Of a stretch of DNA of 9,656 nucleotides, positions 1-6,031 are shown piece by piece; the first letter of the stretch is position 1, and the number at the start of each line of letters is the position of its first letter. The stretch comes from Fimihabitans intestinipullorum (lineage in GTDB: Bacteria; Bacillota_I; Bacilli_A; RF39; UBA660): contig DVML01000001.1 in NCBI GenBank assembly GCA_018714965.1, positions 1-9,656 of the forward strand. The letters run 5' to 3'. The notes under the pieces are model-generated. The model had not been told where the DNA came from. It ran no database searches and saw nothing but the letters and a program-made list of their open reading frames with translations. A program made the position numbers and the translations under genes.

Positions 1-41
1 TGTATTTTTTGTTCCAAAGTCCATTTTTTATGTTTACCCAT
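1..41 (-). CDS. N-terminal fragment of a minus-strand gene, possibly an IS3-type transposase OrfA
   Basis: The reverse strand carries an ATG at 41-39, preceded 8 nt upstream by a GGAGGT ribosome binding site (plus-strand ACCTCC at 50-55). Thirteen codons are visible before the window edge, reading MGKHKKWTLEQKI. The short basic start followed by a 'W-T-x-E-x-K' stretch resembles the beginning of IS3-family OrfA helix-turn-helix proteins, but 13 residues are far too few to be sure. A real gene start is well supported by the RBS and spacing; the transposase identity is a guess. It is divergent from the fibre operon, with a 248-nt gap between the two starts. Confidence 0.5.
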   Translation of the reverse strand, partial: MGKHKKWTLEQKI

Positions 42-189
42 GAAAAAACACCTCCAAAGTTCTTTCTAAATATATTTTAACATATTTCTATGTTCTTTTT
101 ATTTAGTGTGAACTTTAAAGGTATTATAATCTAATATCACTTTTATTTTTAATTTATATTTGACATACGATTCAAATTTTAAAAAAAAC

Positions 190-244
190 AATTACAATGT
201 TATTGACAAACATTTCCCAACAGTATTAAAATAATATTGTAATT
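190..244. repeat. 15-bp inverted repeat bracketing the fibre-operon promoter
   Basis: The left arm AATTACAATGTTATT (190-204) and the right arm AATAATATTGTAATT (230-244) are reverse complements at 14 of 15 positions, separated by 25 nt that contain most of the promoter. The left arm overlaps the first two bases of the -35 box. The right arm overlaps the end of the -10 box and the start site. It could be an operator for a dimeric or tetrameric regulator. AT-richness raises the chance of accidental repeats, but 14/15 at this position is notable. Confidence 0.55.
203..232 (+). promoter_or_regulatory. SigA-type promoter of the fibre operon
   Basis: A perfect -35 TTGACA (203-208) is followed by an 18-nt spacer and a -10 TAAAAT (227-232). 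Transcription would start near 239 and leave a leader of about 50 nt before the ATG at 290. The two promoter elements sit at the inner edges of a 15-bp inverted repeat (190-204 and 230-244), so a protein binding the repeat could block polymerase. Confidence 0.6.
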
Positions 245-246
245 AT

Positions 247-260
247 CATCCGGGCGGATG
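247..260 (+). promoter_or_regulatory. Small GC-rich hairpin in the 5' leader of the fibre operon
   Basis: CATCC and GGATG can form a 5-bp stem closed by a GGGC loop, followed by TTTT. It stands out as a short GC island in AT-rich DNA and would lie about 8 nt from the predicted 5' end of the transcript. A 5'-end stabiliser is the simplest reading; the stem is too short to be a convincing attenuator. Confidence 0.35.
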
Positions 261-289
261 TTTTACTAGAAGAGAGGAGAATTATTAAA

Positions 290-811
290 ATGACAAACGG
301 AAAAGAAAAAAGGGATCAGAAGAATGTCTTAATTGGAACATTACTTGCTGCAGTTTTAATTATGGCGATCGGATACGCAGCATTAGCGCAACGTTTGACA
401 ATCAACGGTACTGCTACGATTTCAAGTGAATGGAACATTGCGATTACTGATGCAAAAGAATCTTCAGAAGGAAAGGTTGGAAATCCTGTTGTAAGCGGTA
501 TTGATCACACTACAACAACTGCTACATTTAATGTAGGATTTACAACACCTGGAGAAAGTACTGTAATCGATGTAACAGTGCACAACGGTGGTACATTAGA
601 TGCTGAGTTAGAATCAATTCAAATTACACCTAGCGAAGAAGAATCAAATTTAAAATTTGAAGTCATTGGTGTATCAGAAGGAGATCCTCTAACACAAGGT
701 CAAGATCAAGTTGTCAAAGTAAAAGTTACTTTTGAAGATGACGGAACTGGTCAATTACCAACTGTAAAAACAAATACAGCAACAATCATTTTAAATTATG
801 TACAAGCATAG
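290..811 (+). CDS. TasA/camelysin-like secreted fibre subunit, first paralogue
   Basis: This 173-residue protein has a SipW-type signal peptide: a charged start (residues 1-11), a hydrophobic core (about 13-27) and GYAALA ending at residue 33, with Q34 as the likely first mature residue. The mature part of about 140 residues is Thr/Ser/Val/Ile-rich and beta-strand-like, has no cysteine and ends in an ILNYVQA strand, as expected for a small jelly-roll or Ig-like fibre subunit related to TasA/camelysin. It is shorter than Bacillus TasA (about 260 residues). AGGAGA at 275-280 lies 9 nt before the ATG. The next gene begins 13 nt after its stop and encodes a clear paralogue, sharing the signal-peptide core and the block LTINGTA followed by a W-N-(I/V)-A-I-T motif. 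Membership of the TasA superfamily is inferred from the signal peptide, composition and the peptidase and DUF5305 genes in the same operon. Filament formation is not shown by the sequence. Confidence 0.8.
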   Translation: MTNGKEKRDQKNVLIGTLLAAVLIMAIGYAALAQRLTINGTATISSEWNIAITDAKESSEGKVGNPVVSGIDHTTTTATFNVGFTTPGESTVIDVTVHNGGTLDAELESIQITPSEEESNLKFEVIGVSEGDPLTQGQDQVVKVKVTFEDDGTGQLPTVKTNTATIILNYVQA

Positions 812-824
812 AAAGGATTAAAAT

Positions 825-1337
825 ATGAAAAATAAGAGAAATTATTTATTAGGTGGGTTATTTGCGGCTGTAGTATTGATGGCTGTTGGTTATTCTGCTT
901 TAGCACAGAAGCTTACTATTAACGGTACGGCTAACATCACTAGTACGTGGAATGTTGCAATCACAAGTATTACCGAAAAAGGTAAGACAGGAACCGCTAC
1001 TGTAGTTGGTTCACCTTCATTTACAGCAAACTCTGCAACGTTCGCTGTAGATTTTAAAACACCTGGTGATTCTGTTACTTTTGATATCGTAGTTAAGAAT
1101 ACCGGTAGTTTGGATGCTGTATTAAATGCGCTTACAATTACGCCAACAGAATCAGCAACATCTGGAATTAAATATACGGTAACAGGAGTTGCAAAAAACG
1201 ATAAATTACCAGCAACATCTGGAACAGATACAGTTACAGTAAAGGCTGAATGGGTTGGAACAGATACAACGGTTCCTACTACAAAGACAAAGTCATTAAC
1301 AGTTACACTTGATTATATTCAAGATACGAGTGCATAA
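825..1337 (+). CDS. TasA/camelysin-like secreted fibre subunit, second paralogue
   Basis: This 170-residue protein is a tandem paralogue of the preceding gene. The signal peptide has a short KNKR start, a hydrophobic core (about 7-22) and a GYSALA end at residue 27, with Q28 as the probable mature N-terminus. The blocks LTINGTA and TWNVAIT, a mid-protein 'F-x-T/K-T-P-G-(D/E)-S' segment and a C-terminal TLDYIQ strand are shared with the first copy. The mature chain is Thr/Val-rich, lacks cysteine and looks all-beta. AAAGGA at 812-817, 7 nt before the ATG, supports the start. A pair of related subunits suggests either a major and a minor fibre component or hetero-polymerisation, which is inference. 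A strong hairpin follows the stop codon and may set subunit-to-peptidase stoichiometry. Confidence 0.8.
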   Translation: MKNKRNYLLGGLFAAVVLMAVGYSALAQKLTINGTANITSTWNVAITSITEKGKTGTATVVGSPSFTANSATFAVDFKTPGDSVTFDIVVKNTGSLDAVLNALTITPTESATSGIKYTVTGVAKNDKLPATSGTDTVTVKAEWVGTDTTVPTTKTKSLTVTLDYIQDTSA

Positions 1338-1339
1338 TC

Positions 1340-1377
1340 ATGCAAACGACAGGAAGAGCACCTCTTCCTTTTTGCAT
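1340..1377 (+). terminator. Intra-operon hairpin, probable partial terminator or mRNA stabiliser
   Basis: AGGAAGAG (1351-1358) pairs perfectly with CTCTTCCT (1362-1369) around a CAC loop, and TTTTT ends at 1373. Outer arms ATGCAAA (1340-1346) and TTTGCAT (1371-1377) can extend the helix by 7 bp across a small internal loop. The extended form ties up the U-run. It lies just after the second subunit gene and 33 nt before the peptidase start, where a leaky terminator or 3'-end protector would raise subunit over peptidase expression. The next two genes have no obvious promoter of their own. Confidence 0.6.
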
Positions 1378-1409
1378 AATATCTATGGTTAAAAGGGGGA
1401 AATAAAAGC

Positions 1410-2573
1410 ATGAGAAGTATCAATTTAAAAATAATGCCTATTTATATGCTTCTTTTGTTCTACATTTTATTTTCCTCTCCATTGATTAATCTTTTTAACA
1501 GTGAAATTGGGTCAGCTTTTTTAAATTTGTTATATTGGATTGTTATTGCTGGCTACATATATTTAGTGATCGGCTTTAAAAAGGGTAGAATCCGTAGAGA
1601 AACTGATAAAATACAGACAATTTTGATTATACTAATCATATACTTTATGGCGTATTTCTTTACAGGATTGCTTTTTGGCTATCAAAAAAGTCCGTATTCA
1701 CATGACTTATTGGCAATTATTTCCAATATATGGAAATTTATTCCTGTCATTTTATTGGAGGAGTTTACTCGATATCATTTGGTGCAAGATGCACGTGGCA
1801 AGATAACTTGGTATGCAGTGATCGTTATATTATTTATTTTTGTGGATGTGAATTTATCTACGATAGCGACTCAATGTAAGACACTAGAAGAAGCATTTAA
1901 ATTTGTCTGCTCTACAATCACACCATCAGTTTTTCGCAACATTCTTTTAGTGTTTTTAGCGAGAAAGGCTGGATTAAAATCGTTATTTATTTATCAAGTT
2001 GCTTTTGCGTTGTTTGACTTGTTAATTCCGATTTTTCCAGATTTGGACTGGTTTTTTACCGGAATTATTGGAATGATTTTACCAGTGATCGTCTACTTTA
2101 ATATAAATTATATTGAAATGTCGGATGAACGGTTTTTATCACGGCGTCAAATCCGTAAAGAATCACCGTTGAAGCTAATTCCTACATTTGTAATTGTATT
2201 TCTCGTTGTAGGATTTGTCGGTGGTTTTTTCACTTACCAGCCGATTGCTATTATATCTAATAGTATGGTTCCAAAATTCGCGCGAGGTGACGCTGTAATT
2301 GTACAAAAAATCAGTGATGAAGCAAAGAAAGATTTAAAAGAAGGAACGATTATTCGTTTTCAAACAACAGAAAAGGAAGTTGTCCATCGTATTAAAGAGA
2401 AAAAAGTAAAATCCGATGGCACAGTTGCTTATATTACAAAAGGAGATAATAATAACGCGGAGGATGTTGGAGAAGTGACTCCGGATCAGATTAAGGGTGT
2501 TGTTGTATATTCAGTACCAAAGATCGGCTATCCTTCTGTTTGGTTATATGAGTTATTTCAAAGAAATAAATAG
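1410..2573 (+). CDS. SipW/ER-type signal peptidase I with a large N-terminal polytopic membrane domain
   Basis: This membrane serine protease (387 residues) most likely cleaves the signal peptides of the two upstream proteins. The C-terminal part (about 256-387) is a signal peptidase I unit: a TM helix (256-275), SNSM with nucleophile Ser285, VVHRI with His326 in place of the bacterial Lys (the ER/archaeal/SipW type), and a GDNNN box at 345-349 followed by an acidic pair. The first 235 residues hold roughly six to eight hydrophobic helices, for example near 9-27, 36-55, 69-90, 133-149, 192-208 and 214-232. SipW itself is about 190 residues, so the N-terminal domain doubles the size. A 'LLEEFTRYH' segment (115-123) recalls the glutamate motif of CPBP-type membrane proteases, but the later histidines are not seen. 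The RBS is an unusual run of G (1395-1399), 10 nt before the ATG. Confidence 0.88.
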   Translation: MRSINLKIMPIYMLLLFYILFSSPLINLFNSEIGSAFLNLLYWIVIAGYIYLVIGFKKGRIRRETDKIQTILIILIIYFMAYFFTGLLFGYQKSPYSHDLLAIISNIWKFIPVILLEEFTRYHLVQDARGKITWYAVIVILFIFVDVNLSTIATQCKTLEEAFKFVCSTITPSVFRNILLVFLARKAGLKSLFIYQVAFALFDLLIPIFPDLDWFFTGIIGMILPVIVYFNINYIEMSDERFLSRRQIRKESPLKLIPTFVIVFLVVGFVGGFFTYQPIAIISNSMVPKFARGDAVIVQKISDEAKKDLKEGTIIRFQTTEKEVVHRIKEKKVKSDGTVAYITKGDNNNAEDVGEVTPDQIKGVVVYSVPKIGYPSVWLYELFQRNK

Positions 2574-2593
2574 AATAAAAAGGAGAGTTATTT

Positions 2594-3676
2594 ATGATGA
2601 AGGACACGATAGGCAAAGTGACGAAGTCACAATATTTTATCATGATTGTTTCTATCTTTGCGATTGCAATATGCTCCACACTAGCGACTTTTTACATTCG
2701 AAAAGCGTTTTCTTGGGAAGAAGTAAAATCTTCAAACTCATATCAATATGAGACGAGAAAAAATGTAAATTATCAGGTGAATTTAGTTCAAAATACATTT
2801 GTTCAACAGAATCCACAGATGCCCGATGAACTTTACATCGCACGGTTAATTCAGTCGATCCCGGCTACTTTTCAATATCAATTTCAAGGAAAAGAAACCG
2901 GAAGTTTTGAGTATCGATATTATGTACAAGCGAATATTGTTGCTCATTATAAAAAAACAGATTCTGAGAGTTCCGAAGCACCTGTTTGGAGTAAAAAATA
3001 TCCGTTAGTAGAAGAGAAAACAAAGGTAGTCAAAAACACATCGAGTTTTAATGTCGTTGTTCCGGTGACTATCGATTACAATGCTTTTGCAAATGAAGTA
3101 GCTACTTTTATTCGTCAGTTAGCTCTTTCAATAGATGCAGAATTACAGGTTGATTTAATAGTAGAAACTGAAGGAACTAGTACAAGTGGAGAAGCTATTT
3201 CTAATTCAGATAAAGTTAGCATGGTCATTCCATTAAATCAAGATGTATTACAAATCACTCGCGATAAGAATGTAATATCTGACAGTGCAAAACAAATCGA
3301 CACAGAAGTAGTAAATAAGATGGATACGACTTCTCTAATCATTGGAATTGCAATGTTTGTAGTAGCCGTTATATTTGTTGTTGTATTAGCGTCTGAATTA
3401 TTAAAGCGTACGCACAAATCAAAATATTTTACAGAAGTTCGCAAGATATTAAATGATTATGGCGAGATTATTGTAGAGGTAATTCATCCACTAGATCTCG
3501 AACATAAAGAAAAGATTATGGTTAAAAACTTTAATGAAATGATTGATTTAGAGCAAGAATTACGAGTTCCTATCTTGTGTTATCAAGATGAAGTGTTAGG
3601 ACAAACAACATTTGCTATTATGAAAGAGACACGTTGTTATGTTTACCTTATTAGACAAAGCGAAGTAGATCAATAA
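2594..3676 (+). CDS. DUF5305-like two-TM membrane protein, last gene of the fibre operon
   Basis: This 360-residue protein has a TM helix near 14-35, a long probably extracellular region (36-246) of beta-strand character with several amphipathic strands, a second TM helix (247-269), and a cytosolic tail of about 90 residues. The tail starts with a basic stretch (KRTHKSK) and contains 'EIIVEV', a 'MVKNFNEMIDLEQE' helix and 'VPILCY', ending in 'CYVYLI'. This order matches the DUF5305 family, found beside SipW-type peptidases and TasA-like proteins in Firmicutes and archaea. Its function is unknown; an assembly or anchoring factor for the fibre is plausible. The start lies 20 nt after the peptidase stop, with AGGAG at 2581-2585 eight nt upstream. 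An adjacent in-frame ATG at 2597 is an alternative start. A terminator follows immediately, closing the operon. Confidence 0.75.
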   Translation: MMKDTIGKVTKSQYFIMIVSIFAIAICSTLATFYIRKAFSWEEVKSSNSYQYETRKNVNYQVNLVQNTFVQQNPQMPDELYIARLIQSIPATFQYQFQGKETGSFEYRYYVQANIVAHYKKTDSESSEAPVWSKKYPLVEEKTKVVKNTSSFNVVVPVTIDYNAFANEVATFIRQLALSIDAELQVDLIVETEGTSTSGEAISNSDKVSMVIPLNQDVLQITRDKNVISDSAKQIDTEVVNKMDTTSLIIGIAMFVVAVIFVVVLASELLKRTHKSKYFTEVRKILNDYGEIIVEVIHPLDLEHKEKIMVKNFNEMIDLEQELRVPILCYQDEVLGQTTFAIMKETRCYVYLIRQSEVDQ

Positions 3677-3677
3677 G

Positions 3678-3700
3678 AAAGCGTTTATTACGCTTTTTTT
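3678..3700 (+). terminator. Intrinsic terminator of the fibre operon
   Basis: AAAGCGT (3678-3684) and ACGCTTT (3690-3696) form a 7-bp stem around a TTATT loop, followed by four further T residues. It starts 1 nt after the TAA of the DUF5305-like gene and separates the operon from spoIVB. Confidence 0.85.
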
Positions 3701-3738
3701 AATTTTTAAAAATTTGGCAAATTGACAGATTTTATATC

Positions 3739-3768
3739 ACATAAACCTTTTTTTATTTCACCATAATA
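3739..3768 (+). promoter_or_regulatory. Candidate SigG/SigF-like forespore promoter of spoIVB
   Basis: CATAATA (3762-3768) fits the SigG -10 pattern CATnnTA exactly. ACATA (3739-3743), 18 nt upstream, fits the -35 pattern GnATR except for its first base. The start point would be near 3775, about 30 nt before the GTG. In Bacillus subtilis spoIVB is expressed in the forespore under SigF and SigG, which agrees. A TTGACA at 3722-3727 has no SigA -10 box at a usable distance. Confidence 0.45.
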
Positions 3769-3804
3769 ATAATGTAGTCTGTAATACATAAAGGAGATGT
3801 AATT

Positions 3805-4806
3805 GTGGTTTTAAAAAAATTTAAAAATTTTTCTATTGCCATTCTTCTTATATTATTTAGTATACCAATTCCTATACTCGCTTATTCAGATTATGTCATT
3901 CCTGGTGGAGAAACTATTGGGATTGAATTAAATACGAAAGGTGTTATGATTGTTGGTGTCTACAAAGTAGGTGAAATATATCCGGCAAGTGATGCAGGAT
4001 TAAAAGTAGGGGATACGATTACCAAAGTAGATGGTGTTGTAGTACAAAACATTGATGACATGGTGAAAAAGATGAACACATCAAACGGAAGTGTAACAAT
4101 TACTTATATGCGAAGTAATCAGTTAAAAGATACGACGTTAAAACTATACAGAGATGAACAGAATGTGTATAAGACAGGATTATATGTCAAGGATAGTATT
4201 GTTGGTATCGGAACACTTAGTTTTATTGACCCTAACACGAAGAAATATGGAGCTTTAGGCCACGAAATTACAGAAAAAAATACTGGACAAATATTAGAAA
4301 TTAAGGATGGCCACATCTGTGAATCTGAAGTGACCGGGGTCGAAAGAAGTGAGATCGGAACGCCTGGCGAAAAAAATGCTAAATTGTATTCTGATCAAGT
4401 TACCGGTACTGTTTCTAAAAATTCAAACCAGGGGATCTTTGGCACTTATACAAGCGATATACAGTCACGAAAACAATATAAAGTCGCACAACCTTCTGAA
4501 GTAAAATTAGGTGCCGCTAAGATGTTAACGGTTTTAAATGGAACAACAATAGAAGAATATGAAGTAAATATTGTAAACATCAATAAAGATTTCTCACAAA
4601 AAACAAAAAATATCCTGTTTGAAATCACAGATCAGAAATTATTACAACAAACTGGTGGAGTTGTCTCAGGTATGAGTGGTAGTCCGATCATTCAAGATGA
4701 TAAAATCGTTGCAGTCGTTACACATGTCGTTGTTGATAACCCAAAAAGAGGATACGGAATCTTTGTTACAAATATGTTGGAAGAGGCAGATCAAGCAAAA
4801 GGGTAG
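3805..4806 (+). CDS. spoIVB: SpoIVB serine peptidase (PDZ plus peptidase S55)
   Basis: SpoIVB is made in the forespore, crosses the inner forespore membrane and signals activation of pro-SigmaK processing. This 333-residue version is shorter than the B. subtilis protein (about 425). It has an N-terminal hydrophobic segment (about 8-27), a PDZ domain (about 44-115, with 'ASDAGLKVGDTITKVDG') and an S55 peptidase domain. The likely triad is His153 (in GALGHEI), Asp276 (in EITDQ) and Ser291 (in SGMSGSPI). The 15-residue Asp-to-Ser spacing is the same as in B. subtilis (Asp363, Ser378). The terminal 'THVVVDNPKRGYGIF' is also typical. The GTG start is set by AAGGAG at 3791-3796, 8 nt upstream. In Bacillus the next gene is spo0A, but here an acetyltransferase follows and spo0A is absent from the window. 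Identity is secure. Confidence 0.95.
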   Translation: MVLKKFKNFSIAILLILFSIPIPILAYSDYVIPGGETIGIELNTKGVMIVGVYKVGEIYPASDAGLKVGDTITKVDGVVVQNIDDMVKKMNTSNGSVTITYMRSNQLKDTTLKLYRDEQNVYKTGLYVKDSIVGIGTLSFIDPNTKKYGALGHEITEKNTGQILEIKDGHICESEVTGVERSEIGTPGEKNAKLYSDQVTGTVSKNSNQGIFGTYTSDIQSRKQYKVAQPSEVKLGAAKMLTVLNGTTIEEYEVNIVNINKDFSQKTKNILFEITDQKLLQQTGGVVSGMSGSPIIQDDKIVAVVTHVVVDNPKRGYGIFVTNMLEEADQAKG

Positions 4807-4828
4807 AAATACTCTTTTGTTGTTTTTT
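4797..4828 (+). terminator. Terminator overlapping the spoIVB stop codon
   Basis: AAAAGGGTA (4797-4805) pairs with TACTCTTTT (4810-4818) through 9 bp, one of them G-U, around a GAAA tetraloop, followed by GTTGTTTTTT. The TAG stop (4804-4806) lies inside the hairpin, so the last codons of spoIVB also form the left arm. Confidence 0.7.
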
Positions 4829-4839
4829 CTATATTTTTT

Positions 4840-4848
4840 TGCTATACT
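4840..4848 (+). promoter_or_regulatory. Extended -10 promoter of the acetyltransferase gene
   Basis: TGCTATACT combines a TGn extension with a TATACT -10 box directly after the spoIVB terminator. There is no good -35 box at 17 nt; the TTGTTG at 4817-4822 is 20 nt away. The predicted start near 4855 gives a leader of only about 15 nt before the ATG at 4870. Confidence 0.5.
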
Positions 4849-4869
4849 GAAGCTAGAGTAGGTGAGACA

Positions 4870-6000
4870 ATGAAATATCAAAGCGTACATGTTGATTCTA
4901 GTGAAAAAGAGTGGATCATCTCGTTTGGTGACTTTTGCTTTGATTTTTACGGAGCACAAACCGGATTTTCACATATCATGCCAAAATTGTATGGACCAGA
5001 TGTAGATACAACTAACAATCATATTATTCTAAAAGACGATGATTGTTATGTTGGGATGGCAGGAGTTTTCCCTTCTAAATATTACGCTTTTAATGACACT
5101 CTAAACTATGCGGGTATAGGTACTGTTTGTGTGCATCCGAAGTATCGACATCAAGGATGTATGACATATATATTAAATGAAATAAATAAACACTTAAAAG
5201 AACAGCAATTCGATTTCGTTTTTTTAGGTGGGGCTGAAACTCGATATGCCCATTTTGGATTTTATCCTTGTGTAGAAGCAAATATTTATGAATGGAAATT
5301 AAAAACAAGCGATCAAAACTATCAATTTAAACAGCTTCGGAAGGAAGATGTTGCAGATATTACATTGTGTAATGAATTATATACAAAGAAAAAGATCCGC
5401 TGTGAACGGACACTGGAACGTTTTTACGATATCGCAACAACATGGAAAAATAAGTTATATTCGTATTACAAAAATGATGAATGGTGTGGTTATCTGATTT
5501 ATTCAGACAAACATCAAGCAATTACTGAAATTGAACTATCCGATATTTCGCATATAAACGCAATTTTAAGCAGTTTTTTATCTTATGTAGGAAAAGACTC
5601 TATTCATATCGAATTGCCGCTATATGACGAAAAAAATCGAATATTAGAAGAACTCGCATCTTTTGTATCTAATCGATATGTAGAATTGTTTCAAATTTTA
5701 TCTTATGAGCATGTGTTGGAAGTACTTTTAAAAGCACAAATGAAAAGAAAAGAGTTAAACGAAGGCCGTTTGACATTGAAAATAGGTGATGAATCCCTTT
5801 TTACTTGTGTTGTTACAAAAGGTCAAGTGAAAATTTTAGAAGATGCAACTACAACAGTAGATGTGCAATTGACAAAAAAAGAAGCAAACATGTTATTCTT
5901 GGGAGAGTATCCATATGATAAATTACCAGAAAATATAAAGGATTTATGCAAAAATTGGTTTCCTTTGCCTCTTTTTATTTCAAGCAGTGATCAAGTGTAA
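4870..6000 (+). CDS. Eis-like GNAT N-acetyltransferase with C-terminal SCP2-like region
   Basis: This 376-residue protein has an N-terminal GNAT fold. The acetyl-CoA motif A reads 'IGTVCVHPKYRHQGCM' at about 83-98 (the V-x-x-x-x-R-x-x-G pattern), followed by an alpha helix and 'FLGGAETRYAHFGFYP' (118-133). The middle (about 150-265) looks like a second, degenerate GNAT half. The last 100 residues, including 'LTLKIGD' and 'VDVQLTKKEANMLFLGEY', resemble the SCP2-type C-terminal domain of the Eis family. Eis proteins acetylate amines such as aminoglycosides or protein lysines; the substrate here cannot be told from sequence. The start is supported by AGGTGA (4860-4865) close to the ATG. A terminator separates it from spoIVB, and it converges with a small minus-strand gene. 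A direct role in sporulation is not indicated. Confidence 0.85.
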   Translation: MKYQSVHVDSSEKEWIISFGDFCFDFYGAQTGFSHIMPKLYGPDVDTTNNHIILKDDDCYVGMAGVFPSKYYAFNDTLNYAGIGTVCVHPKYRHQGCMTYILNEINKHLKEQQFDFVFLGGAETRYAHFGFYPCVEANIYEWKLKTSDQNYQFKQLRKEDVADITLCNELYTKKKIRCERTLERFYDIATTWKNKLYSYYKNDEWCGYLIYSDKHQAITEIELSDISHINAILSSFLSYVGKDSIHIELPLYDEKNRILEELASFVSNRYVELFQILSYEHVLEVLLKAQMKRKELNEGRLTLKIGDESLFTCVVTKGQVKILEDATTTVDVQLTKKEANMLFLGEYPYDKLPENIKDLCKNWFPLPLFISSSDQV

Positions 6001-6003
6001 GGC

Positions 6004-6031
6004 AAATAAAAAAGTTATGAAATCATAACTT
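6004..6031 (-). terminator. Terminator of the small minus-strand gene
   Basis: AAGTTATG (6012-6019) and CATAACTT (6024-6031) form an 8-bp stem around a 4-nt loop. Reading leftward, the transcript continues into a U-rich run (plus-strand A run at 6008-6013). The hairpin overlaps the TAA stop of the small gene (6032-6030). On the plus strand no T run follows, so it is a weaker stop for the acetyltransferase transcript. Confidence 0.65.

Larger units (their letters stand above)
42..289. other. Divergent intergenic region between the left-edge gene and the fibre operon
   Basis: This very AT-rich gap of about 250 nt carries, from left to right, the RBS of the minus-strand gene, two copies of GTTCTTT (59-65 and 92-98), an orphan TTGACA (160-165) with no usable -10 box downstream, the operon promoter inside a long inverted repeat (190-244), a small GC-rich hairpin (247-260) and the RBS of the first fibre gene. 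I see no additional open reading frame with an RBS. A clear promoter for the minus-strand gene is not evident, though a TATAAT reads leftward at 128-123. Confidence 0.6.

Noticed and set aside
160..165. TTGACA as an additional promoter for the fibre operon
   Set aside because: No -10-like hexamer lies 16-19 nt downstream; only an A run is present.
205..229. Phase-variable invertible promoter
   Set aside because: The 25-nt spacer is shorter than in known invertible promoters and no recombinase gene is visible in the window; kept only as a remark under the repeat.
3722..3727. TTGACA upstream of spoIVB as a vegetative promoter
   Set aside because: No -10 box at usable spacing; the SigG-like pair further downstream fits the leader better.
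4666..4959. Minus-strand open frame of 97 codons across the spoIVB end and acetyltransferase start
   Set aside because: It runs antisense through two well-supported genes and a terminator, and the protein looks like nonsense translation.
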